A DNA stretch of 64,000 nt from Planctomycetota bacterium (GTDB taxonomy: Bacteria > Planctomycetota > Phycisphaerae > UBA1845 > UTPLA1): positions 1-64,000 of the forward strand of contig JACRIM010000010.1 in assembly GCA_016235815.1 (NCBI GenBank). The letters run 5' to 3'. Positions 1-10,051 of the stretch are shown here, one piece after another. Below the pieces are notes generated by a model. That model searched no databases and had not been told where the DNA came from. It saw only the letters and a program-made list of their open reading frames with translations. The position numbers and the translations under genes are program-made. The number at the start of each line of letters is the position of its first letter. Position 1 is the first letter of the stretch.

Positions 1-1
1 C

Positions 2-181
2 GAACTGGGTGTGCTCTCGCGGCAGTGCATGGGAGATCGTGTTCCCGACAAGCCGACGCTGATGGCAGCCGTGGACCGTTGGCAAAGAAATCGCAACACC
101 AGCCGAGCGACAATCGACTGGCAGTTCACCACGGCCGATGCAAGGATCAAGCTCCGACGGCTATACCCAAAGATTCAATAG
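2..181 (+). CDS. IS630-family transposase, C-terminal fragment (5' end outside window)
   Basis: Frame 2 is open from the window edge to a TAG at 179-181 and gives 59 residues. They end in WQFTTADARIKLRRLYP, the characteristic C-terminus of IS630/Tc1-type DDE transposases, where the motif lies just after the catalytic glutamate region. The upstream residues (about ELGVLSRQCMGDRVPDK) also fit the alpha-helical tail of this family. The catalytic DDE residues would lie to the left, so it cannot be said whether the element is intact. No terminal inverted repeat could be fixed to its right. Family recognition is from the C-terminal motif only. Confidence 0.8.
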   Translation, partial: ELGVLSRQCMGDRVPDKPTLMAAVDRWQRNRNTSRATIDWQFTTADARIKLRRLYPKIQ

Positions 182-487
182 AGACAAGGCACTAGACACA
201 TCCTACCCCAATCGGCCTTCGTTTCTCAAGCTATTGGCGACCAAATCTAAATTAGTTTGGCAAGAGAGCGGCACGCTCATTGCCCGCTTTTGGGGCACGA
301 CCCAGCTTTCAAGGCCAGCTCCAAAATTCGTAATATGCTGTGAAATAACAAGTTATGACGGGTCACGCGGCATTTGTGGGTGCGGAGACCCTAGATCCTC
401 GTGGTAGGTCTGAAGGTGAGTTACCGGGTGTATTATGCGTTTCGCCGCTACTGCAAGCTCCAATTAGGGCGATCGCTTCACCATAGA
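182..487. other. Intergenic stretch between transposase tail and uvrB
   Basis: No credible gene was seen. The stretch contains the 20-bp AT-rich motif at 338-357 (listed separately), and presumably the right end of the insertion element and the uvrB promoter. The short open frames here have no ribosome binding site and no recognisable protein pattern. Confidence 0.5.
338..357 (+). promoter_or_regulatory. Recurrent AT-rich 20-bp motif, copy 1 (upstream of uvrB)
   Basis: CTGTGAAATAACAAGTTATG lies 130 bp before the uvrB start. Near-identical sequences lie upstream of leuS (4543-4562) and rpsJ (21988-22007). They stand out in an otherwise GC-rich background. They could be promoter elements or a protein-binding site; the function is inferred only from recurrence and position. 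Confidence 0.45.
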
Positions 488-2485
488 ATGGCCTTTGTGG
501 ATCGTTTCGAAATCGTCTCAGAGTTCAATCCTGCCGGGGATCAGCCGGCGGCCATTGCGAAATTGGCTGACGGGTTCGCGTCGGGCAGGCGGGACTTTCA
601 GACGCTCCTGGGCGTCACCGGGTCGGGCAAGACCTTCACGATGGCGCATGTCATCGCCACCCTCAATCGGCCGACGCTGGTCATCAGCCACAACAAGACG
701 CTCGCGGCGCAGCTTTACGAAGAGTTTCGCGAGCTGTTCCCACGGAATGCCGTCGAGTATTTCGTCAGCTACTACGACTACTACCAGCCCGAGGCGTACA
801 TCCCCGCGCGAGATATCTACATCGAGAAGGATTCCTCGCGCAATGATGACCTTGACCGGCTGCGGCTTTCGGCGACGAGCGCGGTGGTTTCCCGGCGGGA
901 TACGATCGTGGTGGCCAGCGTGTCGTGCATTTTCGGCCTTGGCTCGCCAGATGAGTACAAGGCCAGCGTCATCAATCTGCAGAAGGGGCAGACCATTCCG
1001 CGGGATGAGCTGTTGCGGAAGTTCGTCGATCTGCAATACAGCCGGAATGATTTCGATCTGAAGCGGGCGACGTTTCGCGTGCGCGGCGACGTGATCGAGC
1101 TGCACCCGGCCTATGACGAGACGGCCTATCGCATCGAGTTGTTTGGCGACGAGATCGACAAGCTGGCGATGATCAACCCGCTCACCGGGCAGACGCTGGA
1201 AACGCTTGGGCAACTCTATGTGTATCCGGCGGTGCACTATGTCATGCCGCAGGAGCGTATCGAGGCGGCAGTGGGAAACATTCGGGCGGAGTTGGAGGAG
1301 CGGCTCGATTATTTTCGGCGGCAGGGGAAGTTGCTGGAGGCGCAGCGGCTTGCGGCGAGAACGAAGTACGACATCGAGATGATGCTGGAGGTCGGCTACT
1401 GCTCGGGGATCGAGAACTACTCCCGTCATCTTGTCGGTGGCAAGCCGGGGATGAAACCGTACACGCTGGTCGATTACTTCCCGGAAGATTTTCTGCTCAT
1501 CGTTGATGAATCGCACGTGACCATTCCGCAAATCGGGGCCATGTACAACGGCGACCGGGCACGGAAGGAAGTGCTCGTGGAGCATGGGTTCCGCCTGCCC
1601 AGTGCATTGGACAATCGGCCGATGAAGTTCGAAGAATTCGAAGGCATGTGGGACGATGTGCTGTTCGTGTCCGCGACGCCGGGGCCGTATGAATTGCGAA
1701 AGACGGGGGGCGAGGTGGTCGAACAGGTGATTCGTCCGACGGGGCTGCTCGACCCCATCATCACGATCAAGCCGGCGCGGGGTCAGGTGCCGGATCTTTT
1801 GCACCATATTCAAGTTCGCACCGCTGCCGGGCAACGTACGCTGGTCACGACCCTCACCAAGCGCCTCGCCGAAGACCTCGCGGGCTACCTCCAGCAATCG
1901 GGAATCAAAGGGGCCTATCTGCACAGCGAGATTGACACCATCGAGCGTGTGCAAATACTCCGCGAACTGCGCGAAGGCAAGTATGACTGCCTCATTGGAG
2001 TCAATCTGCTGCGCGAAGGGTTGGATATGCCCGAGGTGTCGCTCGTTGCCATACTCGATGCCGACAAGGAAGGATTCCTGCGCAGTGCGACGAGCCTCAT
2101 CCAGACCATCGGCCGCTGCGCGCGAAATGTCGATGCCGAAGTGTTCATGTACGCCGACAAAATCACGCCATCGATGCAGCAGGCCATCGACGAAACCGCC
2201 CGTCGTCGCACCTTGCAGGAAGCGTACAACAAAGAGCACGGCATCACGCCCGAGACGATTCGCAAGGCGATCCGCAAGGGACTGGAGGGCATGGTTGCCT
2301 CGCGCAAGACGGCCCGTGAGGCGATCAAGGCGAGCGAGGAGGATTTCGACCTCACCGAATCCATCGCGGATTTGGAGAAGGAAATGCTGGAGGCGGCCGA
2401 GGCGCTGGAGTTCGAAAAGGCGGCGGCGCTGCGCGATCGGATCAAGAAACTGAAGGAAGCGCCGACGCTTTTCTCAACACCGTGA
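488..2485 (+). CDS. uvrB: UvrABC system protein B (excinuclease helicase subunit)
   Basis: UvrB receives damaged DNA from UvrA, verifies the lesion and recruits UvrC for dual incision in nucleotide excision repair. The 665-residue product matches the usual length (E. coli 673). Visible: Walker A GVTGSGKT at residues 42-49, the damage-probing beta-hairpin region [12 protein letters not shown] at about 96-106, the Walker B-type DESH box at 340-343, helicase motifs ending in QTIGRCARN, and a C-terminal UVR (UvrC-binding) domain [23 protein letters not shown]. The open frame extends 29 codons upstream, but family members begin at the equivalent of [15 protein letters not shown], so ATG 488 was chosen. 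It converges with the downstream metallo-hydrolase gene, with only 14 bp between the stop codons. Confidence 0.97.
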   Translation: MAFVDRFEIVSEFNPAGDQPAAIAKLADGFASGRRDFQTLLGVTGSGKTFTMAHVIATLNRPTLVISHNKTLAAQLYEEFRELFPRNAVEYFVSYYDYYQPEAYIPARDIYIEKDSSRNDDLDRLRLSATSAVVSRRDTIVVASVSCIFGLGSPDEYKASVINLQKGQTIPRDELLRKFVDLQYSRNDFDLKRATFRVRGDVIELHPAYDETAYRIELFGDEIDKLAMINPLTGQTLETLGQLYVYPAVHYVMPQERIEAAVGNIRAELEERLDYFRRQGKLLEAQRLAARTKYDIEMMLEVGYCSGIENYSRHLVGGKPGMKPYTLVDYFPEDFLLIVDESHVTIPQIGAMYNGDRARKEVLVEHGFRLPSALDNRPMKFEEFEGMWDDVLFVSATPGPYELRKTGGEVVEQVIRPTGLLDPIITIKPARGQVPDLLHHIQVRTAAGQRTLVTTLTKRLAEDLAGYLQQSGIKGAYLHSEIDTIERVQILRELREGKYDCLIGVNLLREGLDMPEVSLVAILDADKEGFLRSATSLIQTIGRCARNVDAEVFMYADKITPSMQQAIDETARRRTLQEAYNKEHGITPETIRKAIRKGLEGMVASRKTAREAIKASEEDFDLTESIADLEKEMLEAAEALEFEKAAALRDRIKKLKEAPTLFSTP

Positions 2486-2499
2486 GGGTTCGTTGCAGG

Positions 2500-3927
2500 T
2501 CATTTCGTCGTTTTGAGTTCTGCCCCGCTTAATTCATAGCTGTCCCCCGGCGATGGCGTTTCTACGCGGGCGAAGCCGTCGCCGCGAAGCGTGTCGCGAA
2601 GGGTGTCCATTTGGTCGGGTTCTCCGTGGACGAGGAAGATCCCTTTGCAGCGTCCGACGAGGGGCTTGGTGAGTTTCTCCAGATCATCGCGGTCGGCGTG
2701 GCCGGAGAAGCCGTTGAGGGCGACGACCTTGGCGCGAAGCTTGAGCTGCTTTCCGAAAATCTGAACGTGCGGCTGTTTCTCCACGATGCGACGGCCGAGC
2801 GTGTGGGCCGCCTGAAAGCCGACGATGAGGATGGTGTTCTTGGGGCTTTCGATGTTGTTCGCCAGATGATGCACGATGCGGCCGGTTTCGCACATGCCGC
2901 TGGCCGAGATGATGATGCACGAGGATCGTCGCGTGTTGAGGCGTTTGCTCTCCTCGGCGTCGCGAATGTAGGTGCAGCATTGGGCCCCGAGGATGTCGCC
3001 GGTCTGTCGCATGAAGTTGCGGGCCTCGCCGTCGAAGAGGTCGGGGTGCAGGCGGAAGACTTCGGTGGCGTTTACGGCGAGGGGGCTGTCGACAAACACG
3101 GGAATCTTCGGGATGCGGCCTTCGACTTGCAGTTGATGGATCACATAGACGACGGTTTGCGTGCGCCCGACGCTGAACGCGGGGATGATGACCTTGCCTT
3201 TCCGCGCGACCGTGTCATTGATGACCGCGGCGAGTTCCTCTTTTAGATCACTCGTTGGTGGATGGCGACGAGCGCCGTAGGTGGACTCCAGGATGAGATA
3301 GTCACACGGTGGAAACGAATGCGGATCCTGAAGGATCGGGAGTTTGAATCGTCCGACGTCGCCGGAGTAGACAAGCGTAATCGGCGCGGCCCCGTCTGGC
3401 GGCGTGTAGGTCAATTCAATCATGCAGGCCCCCAGCATGTGTCCGGTGGTCAGGAATCGCGCGGCGACGCGTTTGGTGACCCAGAATTTTCGATCCTCCG
3501 ACGCTGTATGGAAGAGTCGAAGTGCGTTGGCAGCGTCTTCGGCGTCGTAGAGCGGTTCGACGGGCGGCCGGCCGTTGCGGGCGAGTTTTCGGTTGATGTA
3601 GTGGGCGTCTTCCTGCTGGATGTGGGCCGAGTCGGCCATGAGCAGGGCGGCGAGGTCGCGCGTCGCGGAGGTGGAGTGGATCGTTCCTGAAAAACCGTTT
3701 TTTACGAGATAGGGGATGCGCCCGCAGTGGTCCACGTGGGCATGCGACAACACAACGGCGTGAAGCAGTTTTGGATCGATGGGAAATCGGCGGTTTTTTT
3801 CAGCGGCGTCGGAGCGCTTGCCCTGGAAGAGGCCGCAGTCGAGGGCGATGAGTTTGCTGTCGGCCTCGACGAGGTGCATCGAGCCGGTGACTTCCCGGGC
3901 CGCGCCGTGAAAGGTGAGCCGCATCAT
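2500..3927 (-). CDS. Beta-CASP metallo-beta-lactamase-fold hydrolase (RNA-processing exonuclease type)
   Basis: A 475-residue metallo-beta-lactamase-fold protein with the zinc motif HAHVDH at residues 62-67, an early GAAREVTGS strand, DCGLFQG, a TTGHMLGA histidine motif and the C-terminal NGFSGHADRDDL block followed by VHGEPDQMDTL. This is the signature of the beta-CASP group related to CPSF73/RNase J, known as zinc-dependent RNA nucleases or RNA-maturation factors. Whether this one acts on RNA is inferred from family. Length is normal. The start has two adjacent ATG codons (3925-3927 and 3922-3924) and no convincing ribosome site, so it is approximate. The gene is monocistronic and faces uvrB. 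Confidence 0.9.
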   Translation of the reverse strand: MMRLTFHGAAREVTGSMHLVEADSKLIALDCGLFQGKRSDAAEKNRRFPIDPKLLHAVVLSHAHVDHCGRIPYLVKNGFSGTIHSTSATRDLAALLMADSAHIQQEDAHYINRKLARNGRPPVEPLYDAEDAANALRLFHTASEDRKFWVTKRVAARFLTTGHMLGACMIELTYTPPDGAAPITLVYSGDVGRFKLPILQDPHSFPPCDYLILESTYGARRHPPTSDLKEELAAVINDTVARKGKVIIPAFSVGRTQTVVYVIHQLQVEGRIPKIPVFVDSPLAVNATEVFRLHPDLFDGEARNFMRQTGDILGAQCCTYIRDAEESKRLNTRRSSCIIISASGMCETGRIVHHLANNIESPKNTILIVGFQAAHTLGRRIVEKQPHVQIFGKQLKLRAKVVALNGFSGHADRDDLEKLTKPLVGRCKGIFLVHGEPDQMDTLRDTLRGDGFARVETPSPGDSYELSGAELKTTK

Positions 3928-4129
3928 GGGGGTGTGTCATACGGCGTTGGGGTGAACACGGCAAGCGGAATCGCACTTTGTAAAAATGCCGAAGGCCGAC
4001 CCTCGCGTGGACGTGTCACCCTTTCCCCCCGGTGGATGGCACGCGTCGCAACAGGATCGCCCTTCGGCAGCGAGTCACTGGATTCTTGTTCGCAGGCATC
4101 CCCCTGCGATGGGTATCCGGGCCAACGAA

Positions 4130-4393
4130 TCAACTTTCAGGTTCTTCTTCGAGCATCTTTCGAAGATACCCGTTCTCCCGACGGGTCGCTTCGAGATCGA
4201 ACAGCAGATACTTGATGGACAGCCGCAGGTAATCGAGTGAATCCTGCAGGCTGCTCACCGTGGCTTTCAGCTTCTCGTGCCGCTGCTTGGATTCGGCGGC
4301 AAGCGTTTCAAGCTTGACGCGTTCTTCGGCAGGCAGGGTGTCGATTTCGCACACCAGTTCGGCAAGTTTTCGCTGGAATGTCGTCTCGTCCAT
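4130..4393 (-). CDS. Small coiled-coil protein, unknown function
   Basis: An 87-residue acidic and basic helical protein beginning MDETTFQRKLAELVCEI. It is almost wholly predicted helix, with heptad-like spacing from about 25 to 80 (KLKATVSSLQDSLDYLRLSIKYL...) and ending in EEEPES. I have a general impression of similar short proteins in Planctomycetota but no named family. The start was moved in from the longer open frame because GGGGTAGGAATCGCC lies directly upstream of ATG 4391-4393. No membrane segment, signal peptide or metal motif. It is divergent from leuS. A DNA- or ribosome-associated adaptor role would be a guess. Confidence 0.6.
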   Translation of the reverse strand: MDETTFQRKLAELVCEIDTLPAEERVKLETLAAESKQRHEKLKATVSSLQDSLDYLRLSIKYLLFDLEATRRENGYLRKMLEEEPES

Positions 4394-4769
4394 GGCGATT
4401 CCTACCCCTCTTTTCTTGTGGTGCGTTGTTCGCCGGTTCAACCGTAGAAGCGGCACCAACACTCTCTCTCGCTGGTGTTATGAGCAAGAGTGGTGCCGCG
4501 CCGGCGGTCTGTGAAACGCGCGAGGCCGCCGCTCGTAAACTACTGTGAAATAATTAGTTAAGTGATATAGTCCGAGAATCGAAGACGGCGGTTGCGTATC
4601 GGCTGTGACAGCATGTTGAGTGGCGGCAACATCCGTGTTGATTGAGTGCACAGAGGAGCCGCGGTTTTATGGAATCTCGTGATCGAAATCGCGTCGATTG
4701 GCCGGGCTTGGTCGAAAACAATAAACTCGCGGGTTTTCCGCAGTCGAATCGCGCAGCCCGAGGAACATC
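4394..4769. other. Divergent regulatory region between coiled-coil gene and leuS
   Basis: About 375 bp without a credible gene. It holds the AT-rich motif at 4543-4562 and a TATAGT hexamer at 4566-4571 that fits a -10 box for leuS. The rest is unremarkable; no tRNA or T-box leader was recognised. Confidence 0.45.
4543..4571 (+). promoter_or_regulatory. Recurrent AT-rich motif copy 2 with candidate leuS promoter
   Basis: CTGTGAAATAATTAGTTAAG (4543-4562) matches the motif upstream of uvrB at 17 of 20 positions. It is followed by TATAGT at 4566-4571. CTGTGA and TATAGT are 17 bp apart, so the motif may double as a weak -35 element here. The start of leuS is about 200 bp downstream, giving a long leader if this is the promoter. 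Confidence 0.4.
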
Positions 4770-7688
4770 ATGACCGGCGAATACAACCCGGCCGCCATCC
4801 GTGAGAAGTGGCAGGCCTACTGGGACCAGCACAAAACCTTTCGCACCGCGAACCCGGGCGACGCCGGCTTCGACGCGGCTAGACCCAAGTGCTACATCCT
4901 CGACTTCTTCCCCTATCCCAGCGGCGCGGGCCTGCATGTCGGCCACCCCGAGGGTTACACCGCCACGGATATTCTCGCGCGTTACAAACGCATGAAGGGC
5001 TTCAACGTCCTGCACACGATGGGCTGGGATGCCTTCGGCTTGCCTGCAGAGCAACACGCGCTGGAGACTGGTCAGCATCCCGCCGTCACGACGACCAACA
5101 ACATCAACACGTTTCGGCGGCAGCTCAAGATGCTCGGCTTTTCCTACGATTGGGATCGGGAGCTGTCGACCACCGACGCGGATTATTACAAGTGGACGCA
5201 GTGGATCTTCCTGCAGATCTACAACAGTTGGTTTGATGATACGCAAGAGAAGGCGCGGCCGATCACGGAATTGCCGATCCCGGCGGACGTGAAGTCGCGC
5301 GGCGAGAAGGCGGTGCGCGAGTTCGTCGATTCTCACCGACTCGCATACCTCGCGGAGGTGCCGGTGAACTGGTGCCCGGCACTGGGCACGGTGCTGGCGA
5401 ATGAAGAAGTCACCAATGAGGGTAAGAGCGAGCGCGGCAATCACCCGGTCTTCAAGCGGCCGCTGAAGCAGTGGATGCTGCGGATTACGAAGTATGCGGA
5501 TCGGCTGGCCGATGAGTTGGAGGAGCTGCACTGGCCCGAGGCCGTGAAGCTGATGCAGCGGAATTGGATCGGCCGAAGCGAGGGGGCGCAGGTGCGCTTC
5601 AAGCTGGACGGCCACGCCGAGGAATTGGAGATTTTCACGACGCGGCCGGACACGCTGTTTGGTGCGACGTACATGGTGCTCGCGCCGGAGCACCCGCTGG
5701 TGGCGAAGATCACCACGCCGGGGCAGCGCAGTGCGGTGACGGCGTATTGCGAGGCGGCGATCAATCGATCGGAGCTGGCCCGCACGGCGGAGACGAAGGA
5801 AAAGAGCGGCGTCTTCACGGGGGCGTATGCGATCAACCCGGTGAACAATGAGCGGATACCGGTGTGGGTCGCGGATTACGTGCTGATTGGATACGGCACA
5901 GGCGCGATCATGGCGGTGCCTGCACACGATGAGCGCGACTTTGAATTCGCAATGCAATTTGGTCTGCCGATTCGATGCGTCGTCTTGCCGCCCGATCGAT
6001 CCTATATTGATGCCAATCACACTCAGCAAGTTGGTTGGAGTTCTCGTTACGACGAGTTGCGGGATGCCGGCGCGGAGTATAAGGAAGCAAAGCAACAAGT
6101 CTACGATGAGATGTTCGACGTTAGGCTCATAAAGGCATTTTGTGACGAGGGAATGGCAATAAACTCGCGGCCCGCCACATTAGACCGACTCCTGCCAAGC
6201 CTGAACATCAATGGAAAAAAGACTCCGGCCGCAAAGGACCAAGTTATTCGGGCTCTGGAACGCCGCGGCCTCGGCACTCGCACTATCAATTACAAAATCC
6301 GCGACTGGCTTTTCTCACGTCAGCGCTACTGGGGCGAACCGTTTCCGATTCTGCACGGGCCGGATGGCGAAGTTGTTGCGCTGGATGAAAGCGAATTGCC
6401 GCTCACGCTGCCGGAGATCAGCGACTATCACCCGACCGTCACGCACGAAGGAAACGAGGAAGTCCCTGCGCCGCCGCTCGGACGGGCGACGGAGTGGGTC
6501 ACGGTCACGCGCGGCGGCAAGTCCTATCGCCGCGAACTGAACACCATGCCGCAGTGGGCCGGCTCGTGCTGGTATTACCTGCGATTCTGCGATCCGAAGA
6601 ATGCGATGCGCTTCGTGGGCAAAGAGGCGGAGCGGTATTGGATGTTGTCGAAGAAAAAGGACGGCACCTACCACGTCGGCGGGATAGATCTTTATCTCGG
6701 CGGCGCGGAACACGCGGTGCTGCATCTGCTTTACGCGCGATTCTGGCACAAGGTGCTCTACGACCTCGGGCATGTCTCGACCATTGAGCCGTTCGGGCGG
6801 TTGTTTAATCAAGGGATGATTCGTGCGTTTGCCTATCGTGACAGTCGCGGCATTCCGACGGGATATGAGGATATTGACTTCCGCGAGGACGGCGCGATTC
6901 ATAAGGCGACGGGAGAAAAGCTCCACGCCAGCGTCGAGAAGATGTCCAAGAGCCTCAAGAACGTCATCAATCCCGAGCAGGTGGTGAACGAATACGGGGC
7001 GGATTCGCTGCGGCTGTACGAAATGTTCATGGGGCCTTTGGAGGCCAGCAAGCCGTGGAACCCGCGCGACGTGCCCGGTGTCTTCCGCTTCCTGCAGCGT
7101 GTGTGGCGACTCCTGGTCGACGAAACCACCGGTGGATTGTCGAGTTACATCTCCGCCAACGAGCCGCACCCGCCAGTCGAAGAGTCGCATGGGAGACCAA
7201 GCGGCCCGCCGGATGCGCTGGAGCGCCTCCTCCACAAGACGATCAAGAAAGTCGGCGAAGACATCGAACGGCTCGCCTTTAACACGGCGATCTCCACGAT
7301 GATGGAGTTTGTGAACGAGGCCTATCGTGCCAAGAGCATTCGCAAGGATCAGGCCGAACGGTTTGTGCTCGTGCTGTCGGCCTTCGCTCCGTTCATCGCC
7401 GAGGAACTCTGGCAGCGCGTGCGCGGACCGGCGTGGAAGACAAGCATCGCCTACGAACAGTGGCCCGCGTTCGATCCAAAGCTCGTCGAGGATGACGAAG
7501 TCGAAATCCCCGTGCAGGTCAACGGCAAACTCGCCGGCCGCCTCGTCGTGTCAAAGTCGGCCCCGCAGGACGCCGTGCAGACGGCGGCGATGGGCGATCC
7601 GAAAGTCGCGGAGAAGCTCGGCGGCAAGCCGGTGGTGAAGGCGATTTATGTGCCGGGGCGGATGTTGAACTTGGTTGTCAAAGGCTAA
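4770..7688 (+). CDS. leuS: Leucine--tRNA ligase
   Basis: Charges tRNA-Leu with leucine. The 972-residue class I synthetase has the HIGH-type motif HVGH at residues 56-59, the zinc-binding/editing (CP1) domain with [17 protein letters not shown], and KMSKS at 724-728, followed by the anticodon-binding domain. It is about 100 residues longer than E. coli LeuRS. Extra length includes a segment near 5990-6260 between editing and catalytic domains that is more AT-rich than its surroundings. ATG 4770 begins the conserved [18 protein letters not shown]. The next gene begins 3 bp after the stop, so translation is probably coupled to the zinc-ribbon membrane protein gene. Confidence 0.97.
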   Translation: MTGEYNPAAIREKWQAYWDQHKTFRTANPGDAGFDAARPKCYILDFFPYPSGAGLHVGHPEGYTATDILARYKRMKGFNVLHTMGWDAFGLPAEQHALETGQHPAVTTTNNINTFRRQLKMLGFSYDWDRELSTTDADYYKWTQWIFLQIYNSWFDDTQEKARPITELPIPADVKSRGEKAVREFVDSHRLAYLAEVPVNWCPALGTVLANEEVTNEGKSERGNHPVFKRPLKQWMLRITKYADRLADELEELHWPEAVKLMQRNWIGRSEGAQVRFKLDGHAEELEIFTTRPDTLFGATYMVLAPEHPLVAKITTPGQRSAVTAYCEAAINRSELARTAETKEKSGVFTGAYAINPVNNERIPVWVADYVLIGYGTGAIMAVPAHDERDFEFAMQFGLPIRCVVLPPDRSYIDANHTQQVGWSSRYDELRDAGAEYKEAKQQVYDEMFDVRLIKAFCDEGMAINSRPATLDRLLPSLNINGKKTPAAKDQVIRALERRGLGTRTINYKIRDWLFSRQRYWGEPFPILHGPDGEVVALDESELPLTLPEISDYHPTVTHEGNEEVPAPPLGRATEWVTVTRGGKSYRRELNTMPQWAGSCWYYLRFCDPKNAMRFVGKEAERYWMLSKKKDGTYHVGGIDLYLGGAEHAVLHLLYARFWHKVLYDLGHVSTIEPFGRLFNQGMIRAFAYRDSRGIPTGYEDIDFREDGAIHKATGEKLHASVEKMSKSLKNVINPEQVVNEYGADSLRLYEMFMGPLEASKPWNPRDVPGVFRFLQRVWRLLVDETTGGLSSYISANEPHPPVEESHGRPSGPPDALERLLHKTIKKVGEDIERLAFNTAISTMMEFVNEAYRAKSIRKDQAERFVLVLSAFAPFIAEELWQRVRGPAWKTSIAYEQWPAFDPKLVEDDEVEIPVQVNGKLAGRLVVSKSAPQDAVQTAAMGDPKVAEKLGGKPVVKAIYVPGRMLNLVVKG

Positions 7689-7691
7689 GAC

Positions 7692-8321
7692 ATGGCTCGT
7701 CGGCCCGCGGCATTAGCGCCGGTCCTCACATGTCCCAATTGCGGGAGCGACTCGCTTACGAATGCGGAATCGCCACTACATGGCGCAATCCCACGGCGGA
7801 CAATGGTATGCCGCCTCTGTGGGCATGAATTTCATCTTTCGAAGGACGAAGAGATGGCGCTCACAAGGGAAAGGCGCGCGGGGGATGTCATCCACGAGAA
7901 AATGAAATGTGGTTCCTGCGGTTACATCCTCAAATCGCTGAGAGTCGGCGATCAATGCCCAGAGTGTGGAGATCCAATTGCTCCAGTCGAGATTGCATCG
8001 CATTGGTCAGACCGGATTCTTCCCTGGGAGCATATCGACAAGCTAATTCTCGTTGTTATTGTGGCAGCGTTGGTTGTCCCATTTGCCTTTCACACCAAAG
8101 CGAAGACATCCGTCATCACTTTCTTGGTAGCCGGTGCAACTGTGTTCTTGCTAATTGGTTTGCGCGGGCTGAAGTCCGGCGTCTTGGTGTTGAAGCCTCG
8201 CTACGCGGAAGAGAAATTGCTTACCGGTAGGGCCGCCAGACTGGGTTCGCTATTTCCGCTGGCGCTCTCACTATGTTTCATCATCATCGCTCTTCTGTTT
8301 TTCATGGATATCATTCACTGA
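7692..8321 (+). CDS. Zinc-ribbon membrane protein, paralogue A
   Basis: A 209-residue protein with an N-terminal half built of cysteine pairs: CPNC (about 14-17), CRLC (about 39-42), CGSC followed by CPEC about 15 residues later. The motif CGSCGYILKSLRVGDQCPEC is a double zinc-ribbon. The C-terminal half has at least three hydrophobic membrane segments (about 113-131, 138-155, 188-205). It is probably an inner-membrane protein with a cytoplasmic metal-binding head; the function is unknown. It starts 3 bp after leuS. The next gene encodes a protein of exactly the same length and design, so the two arose by tandem duplication. Confidence 0.7.
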   Translation: MARRPAALAPVLTCPNCGSDSLTNAESPLHGAIPRRTMVCRLCGHEFHLSKDEEMALTRERRAGDVIHEKMKCGSCGYILKSLRVGDQCPECGDPIAPVEIASHWSDRILPWEHIDKLILVVIVAALVVPFAFHTKAKTSVITFLVAGATVFLLIGLRGLKSGVLVLKPRYAEEKLLTGRAARLGSLFPLALSLCFIIIALLFFMDIIH

Positions 8322-8355
8322 AGAATTGCGTGTCGCCAGATGGTTTCGACGAGCT

Positions 8356-8985
8356 ATGCATCCTTCTGAACCCGCCAACTCCTTCAACTGCCCTGAATGC
8401 GAATCATCCTTCATCGAATACCTCAAAGACGCCCAGACCGGCGACATCGTTCGGCCCGATGATCGGCGGCTGTTTGTCTGCATGATCTGCCGACATATCT
8501 TCCCGGTGTTTGCCGATGAGTCGCCGTCGATCATGCGCGATGCGGTCGGGACGGCGATCGAGGGCGATCGGAAATGTCCGTCTTGTGGTTACAACCTGCG
8601 GACGCTGAAGATTGGCGCGAGATGCCCGGAGTGCGGAGTGGGCATTAAGCCAGCCGCCGAATTGAGAATGCCTCACGATGGCTACAGGTGGACTGGTTGG
8701 CACAGTGCAATGGCGATCTTGATTGGTGCGGGGCTCCTGGCGCTATGGCGGTTCCGAAATCACTCGCCCAATCGAGATACGGCCTCACTTTTTCTCGCGC
8801 TGGTTGCGTCCGTGCTCATCCTCCGCGGAAGTGGTGGGCTTGCAACAGGTCGCATTGGGGTTGGCGGGGGTTTTGTTCGTAGAACGGCGACTGGTCGCGA
8901 GGGCGTAATCAATAGTCTCTTGAGCATCTTCTTGGGTATACTTGCCGCAATGCTGGCCGCTGTGGGATATTTTCGCTGGTTTTGA
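8356..8985 (+). CDS. Zinc-ribbon membrane protein, paralogue B
   Basis: A 209-residue partner of the preceding gene. It has cysteine pairs CPEC (about 13-16), CMIC (about 42-45) and a CPSC...CPEC double ribbon, then hydrophobic segments at about 120-136, 143-161 and 188-206. The longer open frame starts at a TTG (8326); ATG 8356 was chosen because it gives the same length and register as paralogue A, although neither start has a strong ribosome site. Function unknown. Divergence from A is large outside the cysteine motifs, so the duplication is not recent. Confidence 0.65.
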   Translation: MHPSEPANSFNCPECESSFIEYLKDAQTGDIVRPDDRRLFVCMICRHIFPVFADESPSIMRDAVGTAIEGDRKCPSCGYNLRTLKIGARCPECGVGIKPAAELRMPHDGYRWTGWHSAMAILIGAGLLALWRFRNHSPNRDTASLFLALVASVLILRGSGGLATGRIGVGGGFVRRTATGREGVINSLLSIFLGILAAMLAAVGYFRWF

Positions 8986-9123
8986 TGCGTTGGAGTACGC
9001 TGCTTCGAGTTTCACGATTCAGCCAGTTTCATTGCGCGGTTCGCTTAGCAATCATATTCCCAGATTGTGACAGGGTTTGAAGAGGCTACACTATCGCCGT
9101 GGGTTATACGGAGGACGTTTGCC

Positions 9124-9693
9124 ATGCCGTTGGATGAAATCGAATTCGAAGCCGAAGAGGCGATGGAGAAGGCGGTTGCCTTCTTGAAGCAGGAGTTTCG
9201 GGGTGTGCGGACCGGCCGGGCTTCGCCTGGGTTGGTGGAGCACGTGCGCGTGAAGGTGCCGGCCTATGGGGAGGCGCCGATGGAACTCAAGGCACTGGCG
9301 ACGATTTCGGCACCGGACCCGAGCATGTTGCTGGTGAAGCCATTTGATCCGACGACGCTGAAGGACATCGAGCGGGGGCTGCAGGAGGCATCGCTCGGGA
9401 TCAATCCGCAAAGCGATGGCAAGGTCATTCGGCTGCCGATTCCGGCGTTATCGGGGGAGCGCCGTCAGCAGATCGCGGGGCAGATCAAGAAGATGGTCGA
9501 GGGCCAAAAGGTCACGTTGCGAAACGCCCGGCGCGATGCGATTCAGAAGATCGATGCCGAGAAGAAGAGCGGAACGCTGCCAGAAGACGACGCCAAGCGT
9601 GGGCACGACGTCATAGACAAGCTGCAGAAGAAGTACGAAGGCACCATTGACGAGATGCTTGCGGCCAAGACCAAGGAAGTAACCGAGGCCTAA
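9124..9693 (+). CDS. frr: Ribosome recycling factor
   Basis: Splits post-termination ribosomes together with EF-G. 189 residues (E. coli 185), with the family pattern FRGVRTGRASPGLVEHV..VPAYG near the N-terminus, PFDPTTLKDIERGLQEASLGINPQSDGKVIRLPIP in the middle and the C-terminal helix KLQKKYEGTIDEM. ATG 9124 is preceded by CGGAGGAC at 9109-9116. The longer open frame beginning at 9067 adds residues not seen in the family. It is alone here; in many bacteria frr follows tsf and pyrH, which are absent. Confidence 0.96.
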   Translation: MPLDEIEFEAEEAMEKAVAFLKQEFRGVRTGRASPGLVEHVRVKVPAYGEAPMELKALATISAPDPSMLLVKPFDPTTLKDIERGLQEASLGINPQSDGKVIRLPIPALSGERRQQIAGQIKKMVEGQKVTLRNARRDAIQKIDAEKKSGTLPEDDAKRGHDVIDKLQKKYEGTIDEMLAAKTKEVTEA

Positions 9694-10051
9694 GGTTATG
9701 GGGACTTCAGCTTTCGTAAGGGGTTGAGTAACTCGTTCTCGCGATTTCAGGGTCGGAGGGGCCCAGAATGGGGTGCTCCAGCCGGTTTTTTGATCTGTCG
9801 TATTACCGTAACCGTTTTATTCTCATATGCTTAGGGCTGGTTTGCCACCTTTTGAGTTTTCGCCCCATGGATTTGACTTTGGAACGTGGATGGTGTATCC
9901 TAACGGCTTGATTCCTTGGTGTGCGTGCAGGAATTGCGCGTACAGGGGAACCCGAGTTCTAAGTAAGAAGTAGCTCGGGCCAGAAGCAAAGTTTCCTTTT
10001 TTGGAACCTCGCAATGCGTTCCCAGAGGATGCAATAAGAGGAGAGGGATTT
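9694..10051. other. Intergenic region between frr and first PEP-CTERM gene
   Basis: No gene. It contains a poor hairpin ending in a six-T run near 9783-9790 that may terminate frr, and a good promoter at 9873-9901. The rest of the leader up to the ribosome site at about 10036-10047 shows nothing recognisable. Confidence 0.5.
9873..9901 (+). promoter_or_regulatory. Sigma-70-type promoter of PEP-CTERM gene 1
   Basis: TTGACT (9873-9878), 17-bp spacer, TATCCT (9896-9901). The sequence TTGACTTTG at the -35 is repeated exactly at the promoter of the paralogous gene (11051-11059). The leader would be about 145 nt. Confidence 0.55.

Noticed and set aside
138-407. Plus-strand open frame overlapping the transposase tail
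   Set aside because: No ribosome site, no recognisable pattern, and it overlaps the transposase C-terminus in another frame.
518-2239. Long open frame antisense to uvrB
   Set aside because: A shadow of the GC-rich codon pattern of uvrB; it overlaps a complete well-conserved gene and its translation is arginine-rich without motifs.
9760-9790. Intrinsic terminator after frr
   Set aside because: A T6 run is present but the preceding stem is poor with at least two mismatches, so it was only mentioned in the region note.
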